Part shown: positions 24,550 through 33,048 of the stretch, in pieces
How positions within the stretch are numbered: the first letter of the stretch is position 1
Layout: every line of letters begins with the position of its first letter
NCBI GenBank assembly: GCA_031414805.1
Contig: JANOQJ010000061.1
Span: forward strand, 12,080-76,079
Source: JAAFIW01 sp031414805
GTDB lineage: Bacteria > Pseudomonadota > Gammaproteobacteria > Burkholderiales > Burkholderiaceae_C
Direction: 5' to 3'
Length of the DNA stretch: 64,000 nucleotides
Notes under the pieces: generated by a model
Seen by the model: the letters and a program-made list of their open reading frames with translations, nothing else
What the model was told of the DNA's origin: nothing
The model's database searches: none
Program-made: the position numbers and the translations under genes

Positions 24550-26169
24550 TCAACCAATAACGCGGGTTGCAGTCGCATCCAGCTTGGGCGGTGTTTCAAA
24601 AGTGTGAAACGGCGCGGGCGACGGCACTTCCCACTCCAGGCCTTCGGCGGCTTCCCAGGGTTTTTGAGGTGCTTTTTCGCCTTTGCCCATCATGGTGGGC
24701 AACACGATGAACACGAAGAAATACACCTGCGCCAGACCGAAGGCAAACCCGCCCACGGAAGCCAAAGCGTTGAAATCCGCGAACTGCATCGGATAGTCGG
24801 CATAGCGACGAGGCATACCTGCCAAGCCCAAAAAGTGCATAGGGAAGAATGTCACGTTGAAAGAGATCAAGCTCCACCAGAAATGAATCTTGCCGCGCGT
24901 TTCGTTGTACATCACGCCGGTCCACTTGGGTGCCCAATAGTAGTAACCGGCAAACATGGCATACAGGGATCCCGCCACCAAAACATAATGGAAGTGCGCC
25001 ACCACGTAATAGGTGTCCTGCAACTGGGTATCGATTGGAGCCATCGCCAGAATGAGGCCTGTGAAGCCACCCATGGTGAACACAAAAATGAAGCCCACGG
25101 CAAACAACATGGGGGTCTCAAACGTCATGGAGCCCTGCCACATGGTGGCAATCCAGTTGAAGATCTTCACCGCAGTCGGTACAGCAATCAACATGGTGGC
25201 GTACATGAAGAATAACTGTCCCGTTACCGGCATGCCGGTGGTAAACATGTGATGCGCCCAGACGATGAAGCTCAAGATCGCAATGCTTGACGTCGCGTAG
25301 ACCATAGAGGCATAGCCAAACAGCTTTTTGCGGCTGAACGCGGGCACGATCTGGCTGATGATGCCGAATGCCGGCAAGATCATGATGTAAACCTCGGGGT
25401 GTCCGAAGAACCAGAAAATGTGCTGGTACATCACCGGATCACCACCACCGGCTGGGTTGAAGAAGCTGGTACCGAAGTGGCGATCAGTGAGTGTCATGGT
25501 GATCGCGCCGGCCAATACGGGCATGACGGCAATCAGCAAGTAAGCAGTGATCAACCAAGTCCAGGCGAACATCGGCATTTTCATGAGCGTCATGCCGGGT
25601 GCGCGCATGTTCAGGATGGTCACGATGATGTTGATCGAGCCCATGATGGAGCTCGCACCCAGGATGTGCATGGCAAAAATACCAACATCCATCGACGGGC
25701 CCATTTGCAAGGTCAGTGGTGCATACAGGGTCCATCCCGCAGCGGGCGCGCCGCCAGGCATAAAGAAGCTACCTGTGAGCATCAAAGCCGCTGGAATCAT
25801 TAGCCAGAAACTGAAGTTGTTCATGCGGGCAAAGGCCATGTCTGCTGCGCCAATTTGCAGCGGAATCATCCAGTTCGCAAAGCCCACAAAGCCCGGCATG
25901 ATGGCACCAAAAACCATGATCAGCCCGTGCATCGTGGTCAGCTGATTGAACAGCTCGGGGTTGACCAGCTGCAAGCCGGGCTGGAACAGCTCTGCGCGAA
26001 TGCCCAAGGCCAGCACGCCGCCGACCATCAGCATCGTGAACGAAAACAACAGGTACAAGGTACCAATGTCCTTGTGGTTTGTGGCGTATACCCACCGGCG
26101 CCAGCCCGTGGGGGCGTGGTGGTGGTCGTCGTGGGCCGCATGGCCGTGGTTGTCGAGAACTGCGCTCAT
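24550..26169 (-). CDS. ctaD: cytochrome c oxidase subunit I
   Basis: 539 residues, twelve transmembrane helices expected. This is the catalytic subunit holding heme a and the heme a3-CuB centre. Typical blocks are seen: TMHGLIMVFGAIMPGFVGF, FWFFGHPEVYIMILPAFG (with the CuB His and the cross-linked His-Tyr region), VWAHHMFTTGMP, and VAHFHYVLVAGSLYAMFAGYYYW (His ligands of heme a3 and a, cited in parts). The final segment ends with a charged tail. Part of the ctaC-ctaD-small protein-ctaG-DUF2970-ctaE operon. Confidence 0.97.
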   Translation of the reverse strand: MSAVLDNHGHAAHDDHHHAPTGWRRWVYATNHKDIGTLYLLFSFTMLMVGGVLALGIRAELFQPGLQLVNPELFNQLTTMHGLIMVFGAIMPGFVGFANWMIPLQIGAADMAFARMNNFSFWLMIPAALMLTGSFFMPGGAPAAGWTLYAPLTLQMGPSMDVGIFAMHILGASSIMGSINIIVTILNMRAPGMTLMKMPMFAWTWLITAYLLIAVMPVLAGAITMTLTDRHFGTSFFNPAGGGDPVMYQHIFWFFGHPEVYIMILPAFGIISQIVPAFSRKKLFGYASMVYATSSIAILSFIVWAHHMFTTGMPVTGQLFFMYATMLIAVPTAVKIFNWIATMWQGSMTFETPMLFAVGFIFVFTMGGFTGLILAMAPIDTQLQDTYYVVAHFHYVLVAGSLYAMFAGYYYWAPKWTGVMYNETRGKIHFWWSLISFNVTFFPMHFLGLAGMPRRYADYPMQFADFNALASVGGFAFGLAQVYFFVFIVLPTMMGKGEKAPQKPWEAAEGLEWEVPSPAPFHTFETPPKLDATATRVIG

Positions 26170-26188
26170 GGTGGTCTGTCCTGAAAAA

Positions 26189-27376
26189 TTACTTGCGTGC
26201 GGTTTTCACATCGGCGGGCTGAACGATCTGGCCGGTTTTGTTAGACCAATTGTTTTTGGTGTAGCTGATCACGGCAGCGATGTCGGTGTCTGACAACTGC
26301 TTCCAGGCCGGCATGGCACCGTTGTTCTGGCCGTTGAGCAGGATGGCTATTTCTTTGGATTTGTCGGCATCCAACACAACAGGTGAACCATCCAGCGCCT
26401 TGATCGGGCCTGCGCCTTTTCCATTGGCCTGGTGGCATGCCGCGCAATTGGCTGCATACACTTTTTCGCCGCGTTTGGTGATGTCATCCAGAGTCCAGAC
26501 CTTGGAGGGATCGTCCAGCTTGGCGGCTGCTTTTTTCTTCTCGCCGTCGACCCAAGTAGCGTACTCAGCGGCGGTCACCACTTTCACGTGAATTGGCATG
26601 TATGCATGCTCTTTGCCACACAACTCCTGGCACTGACCGTAGAAATCACCCGTCTTTTCGGCGCGAAACCAGGTGTCTCGCACAAAGCCCGGAATAGCAT
26701 CCTGCTTGATACCCAGAGAGTTCACGGCAAAGGCATGAATCACATCGTTAGCGGTAGTGATGATGCGAACCTTCTTGCCGACGGGAACGACCATCGGGTT
26801 GTCTACCTTGAGCAGATAGTTGTCCGGAATGATGCCCTTGGCTCCGTTGTTGGACATTTCGCGGTGCGTACTGTCCAGCGTGGAGATGAAGCTGATGCCT
26901 TCACCTTCGCCCTTGATGTAGTCGTAACCCCATTTCCATTGGTAGCCGGTGGTTTTGATTGTCAAGTCAGCATTTGTCGTGTCCTTGGAGGCGACCAAAA
27001 CCTTCGTTGCTGGCAGCGCCATCAAGATCACGATCACGAAGGGCACGATGGTCCAAATGATTTCGACCGTCACCGACTCATGAAAATTGGCTGGCTTGTG
27101 GCCTTTGGACTTGCGGTGTTTCCAGATGGAATAAAACATCACGGCAAATACCGCAATAAAAATCACCGTACACAAGATCATCATGAAGTTATGCAGCCAG
27201 TGCTGTTCTTCCGCGATTTTGGTGACCGCCGGGTGCAGGTTCCACTGCCGCACGGCTGGCCCACCGGGCAAGTCATTGACAGCGTAAGCCGCACTGAAGG
27301 CCGCGGTTGTTGCCCATACGCCAGCGGTTTGCAGCACGGTCGTCAATGGATTGAAAATACGCTTCATCGTTGTCAT
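26189..27376 (-). CDS. ctaC: cytochrome c oxidase subunit II with fused cytochrome c domain
   Basis: 395 residues. Signal peptide or first hydrophobic helix at about 10-32, a second helix at about 60-85 and a third near 100-120, then the CuA domain with CQELCGKEHAYMPIHV. The C-terminal third (about 300-395) is a class I cytochrome c domain with CAACHQ heme attachment and a later Met axial ligand in GAMPAWKQL. It accepts electrons from cytochrome c and passes them via CuA. The fused heme domain is the caa3-type arrangement. An alternative ATG is 3 codons downstream. Confidence 0.95.
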   Translation of the reverse strand: MTTMKRIFNPLTTVLQTAGVWATTAAFSAAYAVNDLPGGPAVRQWNLHPAVTKIAEEQHWLHNFMMILCTVIFIAVFAVMFYSIWKHRKSKGHKPANFHESVTVEIIWTIVPFVIVILMALPATKVLVASKDTTNADLTIKTTGYQWKWGYDYIKGEGEGISFISTLDSTHREMSNNGAKGIIPDNYLLKVDNPMVVPVGKKVRIITTANDVIHAFAVNSLGIKQDAIPGFVRDTWFRAEKTGDFYGQCQELCGKEHAYMPIHVKVVTAAEYATWVDGEKKKAAAKLDDPSKVWTLDDITKRGEKVYAANCAACHQANGKGAGPIKALDGSPVVLDADKSKEIAILLNGQNNGAMPAWKQLSDTDIAAVISYTKNNWSNKTGQIVQPADVKTARK

Positions 27377-27398
27377 TTGGTTTGATTACTTTTGAAAT

Positions 27399-27875
27399 TC
27401 ACATGCCCCGCAGGGCCATCCTCAACTCTCGCGCCAGAGCAGGCCGCAGCTCTGGGCGAACATAGCGCCCAACCACCACCGATCGCCCTTGCCCCGATAC
27501 CTCAATCAGTGAGCGATCCGCTGCACTCGGCTCAATACGCACCCATTGACGATTGAACGTGGCCCGCTCGCAGCGGCCTGCTTGTTCCAATTCGACTACC
27601 AGTTGCGCATCGTTCAGCAAAATCTTCTCTCCGTCGGCAGCGTGCCGTGCGTAAAGCAAAAACGCGGCACCTACCGCCACCAGCTCTAGCGAGGCGAACG
27701 GCAAAATCATGCGTGCGCCCTGGAACCAGAAAAACAAACCAATACTTAAAGACACCACACACAAAGAACCATACGCCCAGGCCAACTGCACCGGACTGAT
27801 CGAACAATTGCGTTTAAGGAACCAGACGACGCCCTGGCCTGACACAGTGGCGAAGCGAAAGACGGGGTTTGTCAC
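27399..27875 (-). CDS. DUF2244 domain-containing membrane protein
   Basis: About 158 residues when started at the GTG at 27875 (first residues TNPVFRFATVSGQG). A much longer frame runs upstream without family-like sequence, so the start is uncertain, and no strong ribosome binding site is seen. The FLKRNCSISPVQLAWAYG segment, two transmembrane helices in the middle and the C-terminal WVRIEPSAADRSLIEVSGQGR match DUF2244. Its function is unknown. It is 22 bases upstream of ctaC in the same direction, so it probably shares the oxidase transcript. Confidence 0.75.
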   Translation of the reverse strand: MTNPVFRFATVSGQGVVWFLKRNCSISPVQLAWAYGSLCVVSLSIGLFFWFQGARMILPFASLELVAVGAAFLLYARHAADGEKILLNDAQLVVELEQAGRCERATFNRQWVRIEPSAADRSLIEVSGQGRSVVVGRYVRPELRPALARELRMALRGM

Positions 27876-27981
27876 AGCGGTTGAGGGGGTTGAAGAATCA
27901 TGAAACGGGCTGAAAACAGCTTTGGATTGTAGCTTGGCTAATTGGCAAACAAGGCAATGCCCCAGCAACCCAGCACGCAGC

Positions 27982-28881
27982 TCACCCTTTACTTTTTTGC
28001 GCGTCGAGCATGGCCCGCATGTCTTCCATCGATATGGCGCTGTGGGCTGCCAGCTTGATGCGAGGCGCTGGTTTAAATGCGTGGCCATGGACGATTTCAA
28101 AAGTCAGCGACAGCCGCGGGTGTTCCGGCGCATCGATCAAACGGGCATTGAGCTGCTGCTCTAGTTGGGCTTTCCATCCCCGCGTACGCAGGCCAGCAAA
28201 TCGTGCGACATGCAGATTGCGCCCCAGGCTGCGTAACTCGGCCAGCAGTTGTGCTGCACTGCCCCAGGTCAGGGTGATGCGTTCCATGTCCATCACGGGC
28301 TCGGCGAAACCGGCCTGTACCAGCATATCGCCCCAGTCGTGCATGTCGGTAAACGCATGGCTGGGTGGCGGCCAGCCCACCGCCTGATAGACATCACGCA
28401 ACTCACGCAAGCTGTCTGGCCCCAGACAGGAAAACATCAGAAAACCGTCGACCGCCAGAAGTTTGTGCCACTGCGCGATCAGGGCCTGGGGGTCGGGTGC
28501 CATGTGCAGCGCCATGTTGGCCCACAGCATCTGTGCATTTTGAGGCGGCGGCGGATCAAAACGCAAAGCGGGTGCCGATTTGAAAGACCACCAAGGCGTA
28601 TTTTTTACTATCTTTTTTATAGCTGCTTGAGCAGAATCCTTAAGGGCTGGAGCCATAAAACACTCAGAATTGGGATATTGCGCTGCAACGGTCTGATGCG
28701 TTTGCAGGCCACCGTGCTGTGGCTGCCAGTGAACCCAGGTTTTGGGCTCCCGCGTGATCCACTGCAGACGCTGTGCCATGCGCTGGCCCACCTCTTCATG
28801 TAGCCACGGCGAGGCCAGATTGGGCATTTGTGCCCAGCGTTGAGCGGCCGTGGCGTCGAGCGTGGGTGGTTTTTGGGTCAT
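27982..28881 (-). CDS. class I SAM-dependent methyltransferase, BioC-like
   Basis: 299 residues. Segments matching betaproteobacterial malonyl-ACP/BioC-like methyltransferases include LWANMALHMAPDPQALIAQW, FLMFSCLGPDSLRELRDVY and FTDMHDWGDMLVQAGFAEPV. The usual N-terminal glycine-rich SAM motif is not obvious: residues about 70-90 (ALKDSAQAAIKKIVKN) are encoded by repeat A8, which occupies the place where relatives (from memory) carry a different helix. The enzyme may be impaired, or the segment may be tolerated. It is divergent from comF with 64 bases between the two starts. Confidence 0.75.
   Translation of the reverse strand: MTQKPPTLDATAAQRWAQMPNLASPWLHEEVGQRMAQRLQWITREPKTWVHWQPQHGGLQTHQTVAAQYPNSECFMAPALKDSAQAAIKKIVKNTPWWSFKSAPALRFDPPPPQNAQMLWANMALHMAPDPQALIAQWHKLLAVDGFLMFSCLGPDSLRELRDVYQAVGWPPPSHAFTDMHDWGDMLVQAGFAEPVMDMERITLTWGSAAQLLAELRSLGRNLHVARFAGLRTRGWKAQLEQQLNARLIDAPEHPRLSLTFEIVHGHAFKPAPRIKLAAHSAISMEDMRAMLDAQKSKG
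28606..28662 (+). repeat. dispersed repeat family A, copy A8 (inside the BioC-like gene)
   Basis: Core TAGCTGCTTGAGCAGA at 28619-28634, then TTAAGGGCTGGAGCC. The gene is on the minus strand, so the element is read in reverse as AQAAI, as in gph. Confidence 0.85.
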
Positions 28882-28945
28882 GGGTCGCCGGCGGCCAGTA
28901 TATTGAGACCATGTACCTCCTCATTGCCACGCGGTCAGGCAGAGC

Positions 28946-29734
28946 ATGCTGGTGAACCAGCCCGGTCAGCGCCTGGCGTCGCATCATTTGTCGTGGCAAA
29001 GCCGCCTTTCTGCGCATTTGCCTAGCCAGTGCCGCATTTGCCGCGCCTGGCCCGCCCAGCCGTTTTGTCAAACCTGCGTAGCCCGCTTTGCCAGGCCGGT
29101 GCCACGCTGCGAGCGCTGCGCGTTACCGCTGTTTGCAAGCGTCAGCGCGCCAGAGGGTCAAGCAGTCGCGCAATCGGTGTGTGGCGAGTGTTTGCGGCTA
29201 CCGCCACCGCTTTCGGTTTGTCTGGCAGCTGTCAGCTACGGTTGGCCCTGGGCGTCTTGCGTGATGCAGTTCAAATTTGGCGGACAACCAGCGTTGGCAG
29301 CCGCGTTGGCCACTTTGCTGCGCAGTGCACCGTGGGCCGAAAAACAGCTGGATCTGCATGACGTGGTTGTGCCGGTTCCCCTGTCAACCCAAAGGTTGCG
29401 ATGGCGTGGGTTTAACCAGGCCCAGTTGCTCGCGCAGGCGCTGGCACCGCACAAAACCCGCTCAGACCTGCTGCTGCGCATCCGTGACACGGCCACCCAG
29501 AGCAATCTGCCACGCGCCGAGAGGCTGCGCAACATGGCAGGGGCGTTTGCCCTGGAGCCACTGCGTGCGCCCGCTGTGCACGGGCAGCGCGTGTTGCTGG
29601 TTGACGATGTGATGACCAGTGGTGCCTCCTTGCACGCCGCAGCTCAAGCCCTTTTGCAAGCGGGTGCCACCCATGTGGGCGCCCTCGTTGTGGCGCGCAC
29701 AGCGTCACCGACACCCGGCCAACGAGAGAATTAG
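28946..29734 (+). CDS. ComF family protein (phosphoribosyltransferase-like)
   Basis: 262 residues. N-terminal zinc-ribbon-like cysteines (CRICRAWPAQPFCQTCVARF, CERC, CGEC) and a C-terminal phosphoribosyltransferase domain with VPVPLSTQRLRWRGFNQAQLLA and the PRPP loop VLLVDDVMTSGASLH. ComF proteins are needed for uptake of transforming DNA in naturally competent bacteria, and some have a role in DNA repair. Start at the ATG at 28946. It is followed after 2 bases by trmL. Confidence 0.92.
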   Translation: MLVNQPGQRLASHHLSWQSRLSAHLPSQCRICRAWPAQPFCQTCVARFARPVPRCERCALPLFASVSAPEGQAVAQSVCGECLRLPPPLSVCLAAVSYGWPWASCVMQFKFGGQPALAAALATLLRSAPWAEKQLDLHDVVVPVPLSTQRLRWRGFNQAQLLAQALAPHKTRSDLLLRIRDTATQSNLPRAERLRNMAGAFALEPLRAPAVHGQRVLLVDDVMTSGASLHAAAQALLQAGATHVGALVVARTASPTPGQREN

Positions 29735-29736
29735 CC

Positions 29737-30222
29737 ATGTTCAACATCGTCCTCGTGCAACCTGAGATACCGCCCAACACCGGCAATGTGATTCGCCTGG
29801 CGGCCAACACGGGCTGCGCCCTACACCTGATCGAACCGCTGGGCTTTTCCATGGACGACAAACACATGCGCCGCGCGGGACTGGACTATCACGAGTACGC
29901 GACGCTGCAGCGCCATGCTGATTGGGCGGCATTCCTGATGTCTGCCCAACCGCTCCCCGATCGCCTTTTCGCGATGACCACGCGCGGTTCCCGCAGTCTG
30001 TATGAGGTGGCTTTTGCGCCGGGTGACTGGTTGGTGTTCGGCTCGGAAACGCAGGGCTTGGCACCCCAGCTGCGCGAGCAATTTGCGCCCTTGCAGCGCT
30101 TGCGTCTGCCCATGCGTGAGGGCCAGCGCAGCTTGAACCTGTCCAATGCCGTCGCGGTTTCGGTGTTTGAGGCGTGGCGTCAAAACAGTTTCAAATTGGG
30201 CACCTCGCCAAGTGCCACGTGA
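29737..30222 (+). CDS. trmL: tRNA (cytidine(34)-2'-O)-methyltransferase
   Basis: 161 residues. A SPOUT-class knotted methyltransferase that modifies the wobble base of tRNA-Leu. Seen in the sequence: PEIPPNTGNVIRLAANTGC at the N-terminus, FGSETQGL, and the C-terminal LPMREGQRSLNLSNAVAV, which forms the knot and SAM pocket. It is immediately downstream of comF, and likely shares its transcript. Length and motifs match the family closely. Confidence 0.95.
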   Translation: MFNIVLVQPEIPPNTGNVIRLAANTGCALHLIEPLGFSMDDKHMRRAGLDYHEYATLQRHADWAAFLMSAQPLPDRLFAMTTRGSRSLYEVAFAPGDWLVFGSETQGLAPQLREQFAPLQRLRLPMREGQRSLNLSNAVAVSVFEAWRQNSFKLGTSPSAT

Positions 30223-30414
30223 ACAAGTTGGCACTGCGTGGTCTCCTTCGCGACGGGATCTGCACACAAATGCAAACCTCTTGACTACAAAACCGCGAAC
30301 TTAGAGAGCATTTACAAATATGGGGCTTGCGAGGCTGGCTACATTGGCGGGGCTATTTGGAATACTGGCCAGCAGCTTGGCAAACCAGCAAGCTCACAAG
30401 GCTTGCTCAGCAAC

Positions 30415-30807
30415 ATGATCAAACAACTTCTTTCGTCTATCGCGCAGCAACTGCGCCCCGCGCGTATTGGCGCGGACCGCTCTGGCTTTGGCCCCACGCT
30501 CGCCCTGAATTCAAAGCCCGCCGACTCGCTAGACGATTTGCGCGAATGCATGTGGTGGACGCTTTCCAGTTGCGACCAGCCTACCTGCGGTCGTCTGGCC
30601 ACCCAGATTACGCATGCCCCCGACGCGATGGGGTTGTGGGCCCTGCGCAGCGAGGTTTTTCAGTGCATTGCCCAGTCACAAGGCCAGACCCATGCGATTG
30701 AGCGGATGGAGCAACTGCAAAGAAGTTTTGCGGGCTGGCTGCCTGACAAAGTGCTGGCCCGCAGCAGCGAGTTTGGCCACGCTGGGTTTCGAAGCTCGAA
30801 ACGATAG
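30415..30807 (+). CDS. hypothetical protein
   Basis: About 130 residues from the ATG at 30415. The frame continues upstream to 30238 but that part does not look coding. Not recognised. Residues 30-100 are moderately helical, with two Cys in WWTLSSCDQPTCGRL. No signal peptide or membrane helix. It is isolated between trmL and a convergent MaoC gene. Confidence rests only on a frame of sensible composition, so it could be spurious. Confidence 0.4.
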   Translation: MIKQLLSSIAQQLRPARIGADRSGFGPTLALNSKPADSLDDLRECMWWTLSSCDQPTCGRLATQITHAPDAMGLWALRSEVFQCIAQSQGQTHAIERMEQLQRSFAGWLPDKVLARSSEFGHAGFRSSKR

Positions 30808-30818
30808 CGGCGGTTGAA

Positions 30819-31271
30819 TCAATACCGACGGGCAACCGACTCGGCCACACATACCGGCTTGTCGGCTCCCTCGCGCTCGACGGTGACCTCCCACGTGGCT
30901 TGAACGCCATTGTTGGCAATCGCCTCGCACGCCAGCAGCTTCAGATGACCCCGTAAGCGACTACCCACAGGCACAGGCGTAATGAAACGCACCTTGTTCA
31001 AGCCGTAGTTCACGCCCATGCGCGATTGCTTAATTTCGAGGGCCGATTCAAAAAACAGCGGCAACAGCGACAAGGTGAGAAAGCCATGCGCAATGGGCGC
31101 ACCAAATGGGCCGACGCGGGCACGGTCTTCATCCACATGAATCCACTGGTAGTCGCCGGTAGCCTGGGCAAACAGGTTGATCTGGGTTTGGGTGATGGCG
31201 ACCCAGTTGCTGACGGCCACGTCCTGGCCCACCAGGGGAAACAGCTCGGATAAGGTTTGGAGGGTTTTCAT
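30819..31271 (-). CDS. MaoC family dehydratase
   Basis: 150 residues with the single hot-dog fold of MaoC/R-specific enoyl-CoA hydratases. Seen: the catalytic Asp-His dyad region ATGDYQWIHVDEDRARVGPFG, the typical IAHGFLTLSLLPLFF, and NYGLNKVRFITPVPVGSRLRG (in parts). It would hydrate trans-2-enoyl-CoA in fatty-acid or PHA metabolism. The substrate is not determined. The ATG is at 31271, and a ParA gene lies upstream on the same strand. Confidence 0.93.
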   Translation of the reverse strand: MKTLQTLSELFPLVGQDVAVSNWVAITQTQINLFAQATGDYQWIHVDEDRARVGPFGAPIAHGFLTLSLLPLFFESALEIKQSRMGVNYGLNKVRFITPVPVGSRLRGHLKLLACEAIANNGVQATWEVTVEREGADKPVCVAESVARRY

Positions 31272-31289
31272 GAAATACCGTGATTTAGT

Positions 31290-31907
31290 TTATTGATCGA
31301 GCCAATCGCAGATGGGCACCCATTGGGCCAAGTCTTTTTCAACGCGCTTGCTGGCCACGTCAAACAAGGTCAGTCCGCCAGCCGCCATGTGCACATAATT
31401 TTGGGTGTCGCGAAGGTAAGAGAGTACCGGCAAGCCCAGGCTGCTGACGAATTCATTCAGTTTGTCGGCTGCAATCGTGCGCGGGTCGACCCGCATACCG
31501 ACGATGGCCAACGGTTTCTTGGCTGCCTTTCGGTGCTCGGCCAATTCAGCCAGAAAATCTTGCGTCGCAAAAATATCAAAAATGCTGGGCTGCAACGGAA
31601 CGATGACCCTGTCCGCCAGTTTCAGCGCGTCGTTAAAGCGCCAGCCATGCAGACCTGCCGGGGTGTCCAGCACCACGTGCGTCGTGCCTTTCGGCGGCTT
31701 GCCCAGGCCCTGTTCGCCAACGTCCCAACTGCTGATGGGCCGGGCGTTCGCGGGTCGTAGGCCCAGCCAGCGGCGCGACGACTGTTGCCGATCCAGATCG
31801 CCCAGCATCACGGCATGACCCCGGCTGGCAAAGTAGCCTGCAATGTTGGTGGACAAGGTTGACTTTCCGACGCCACCCTTTGGGTTGGCTACAACGACGA
31901 TGGGCAT
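31290..31907 (-). CDS. ParA/MinD-type ATPase
   Basis: 205 residues. Deviant Walker A KGGVGKST near the N-terminus (residues 10-17), switch I GDLDRQQSS and HVVLDTPAGLHG. It has no N-terminal DNA-binding domain and no ParB neighbour, so it belongs to the small orphan ParA group that can position proteins or chemoreceptor arrays rather than segregate a plasmid. MaoC lies 18 bases downstream on the same strand. The cargo is unknown. Confidence 0.9.
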   Translation of the reverse strand: MPIVVVANPKGGVGKSTLSTNIAGYFASRGHAVMLGDLDRQQSSRRWLGLRPANARPISSWDVGEQGLGKPPKGTTHVVLDTPAGLHGWRFNDALKLADRVIVPLQPSIFDIFATQDFLAELAEHRKAAKKPLAIVGMRVDPRTIAADKLNEFVSSLGLPVLSYLRDTQNYVHMAAGGLTLFDVASKRVEKDLAQWVPICDWLDQ

Positions 31908-31934
31908 TCAGTCTCCATTTTGCGGCCTGTCAGT

Positions 31935-32384
31935 TTAGATGGCGAGCAAGACACCGCCAAACACCAGCGCCACACCCGCAACCACCAGCAAAACAACAGC
32001 CGTCCTGGAGGTTTTAGCATTCAACACTGCGTCAGCCGGATCGGCTGGGTTGTAGAAAACCGGCACCTGGGCTCCGACTGGGTACGCCGCCAGCTTTTTC
32101 TCTTCGTGGTTTTTCAGGTTGGAGGACGAATCGATCAACTCATATCGATCGTGGGTGTATTCCTTGCCTTGTACGGTGTAGCGGTATTGCACATAGGGCT
32201 GGTACATGGTGCTGTTGTCCGAGCTTTGGGAGGTTTTCAGGCGCGAGATCAGTACACGGGCAATGGCGGTGGGCCAGCTCTTGACAGCAGCCTGCTTGGC
32301 CAGCATCAGGTACACCCCGTAAAACGCGCCCAGGCCCAGCATGACCAGCACTGCGCCCCAGATCAAATCGCTGTCAAAGCTCAT
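31935..32384 (-). CDS. DUF3592 domain-containing membrane protein
   Basis: 149 residues, started at the ATG at 32384 because AAAGGTG lies 6 bases upstream; an ATG 9 bases further upstream has no site. One transmembrane helix near each end (LIWGAVLVMLGLGAFYGVY; VVLLVVAGVALVFGGVLL). The middle domain YVQYRYTVQGKEYTHDRYEL and VFYNPADPADAVL are typical of DUF3592. Function unknown. Divergent from the KefF-like gene. Confidence 0.88.
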   Translation of the reverse strand: MSFDSDLIWGAVLVMLGLGAFYGVYLMLAKQAAVKSWPTAIARVLISRLKTSQSSDNSTMYQPYVQYRYTVQGKEYTHDRYELIDSSSNLKNHEEKKLAAYPVGAQVPVFYNPADPADAVLNAKTSRTAVVLLVVAGVALVFGGVLLAI

Positions 32385-32437
32385 AAAAATCACCTTTGTG
32401 CGTTGAAAGAGCCGATTTTTCTTACAAACTCTACTGC

Positions 32438-33043
32438 ATGACAGACGCCATACCCCCCCGCACTTACCTTATTGCCGCGCACCCTGACTGGCGCGACTCG
32501 CGAGTCAACAAGCAGCTATTCGCCCTGGCCCAACAAATGCCGGGCGTGGACGCCCATGACCTGTACACGAGCTACCCCGACTACGCGATTGACGTAACTG
32601 CCGAGCAAGCCCGCGTGGCGCAGGCGTCGCTGCTGGTGCTGATGCACCCGATCCAGTGGTACAGCATGCCCGCGCTGCAAAAGCTGTGGCTGGACGATGT
32701 GCTGACCTACGGCTGGGCTTATGGGCAAGACGGCACAGCGCTGCGCGGCAAAGATATGTGGCTGGTGGCGACCACCGGTGGGCCGGAGAGCTCTTACCAT
32801 CCCGACAGCTACAACCGCTACCCGTTCGAGGCTTTCCTGCCGCCTTACGAGCAGACCGCCGCGTTGTGCGGTATGCGCTTCCTGCCCCCATTGATCCTGC
32901 ACGGAGCCCACACCGCCAGCAACGAAGCCGTGGCGGCCCACATCGCTACTTTCGGAGAGCGCCTGGGCGCTTACCCACAATGGGCTGACGGCGTGCTGCA
33001 GACCTTGAACGTGCCGCCCACCGACCGCCCCCAGGAAGACTGA
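32438..33043 (+). CDS. NAD(P)H-dependent oxidoreductase, KefF-like
   Basis: 201 residues from the ATG at 32438. Flavodoxin-fold quinone reductase: YLIAAHPDWRDSRVNKQL for the FMN phosphate loop, LVLMHPIQWYSMPALQKLWLDDVL and LVATTGGPESSYHPDSYN. In the Kef system such a protein binds to and activates the K+/H+ antiporter when electrophiles are present. The antiporter gene follows after 5 bases, which supports that role here. Confidence 0.93.
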   Translation: MTDAIPPRTYLIAAHPDWRDSRVNKQLFALAQQMPGVDAHDLYTSYPDYAIDVTAEQARVAQASLLVLMHPIQWYSMPALQKLWLDDVLTYGWAYGQDGTALRGKDMWLVATTGGPESSYHPDSYNRYPFEAFLPPYEQTAALCGMRFLPPLILHGAHTASNEAVAAHIATFGERLGAYPQWADGVLQTLNVPPTDRPQED

Positions 33044-33048
33044 CACCC

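Noticed and set aside
31290..31907. ParA gene as sign of an integrated plasmid
   Set aside because: No ParB, replication gene or centromere-like repeats nearby; an orphan chromosomal ParA is the simpler reading.
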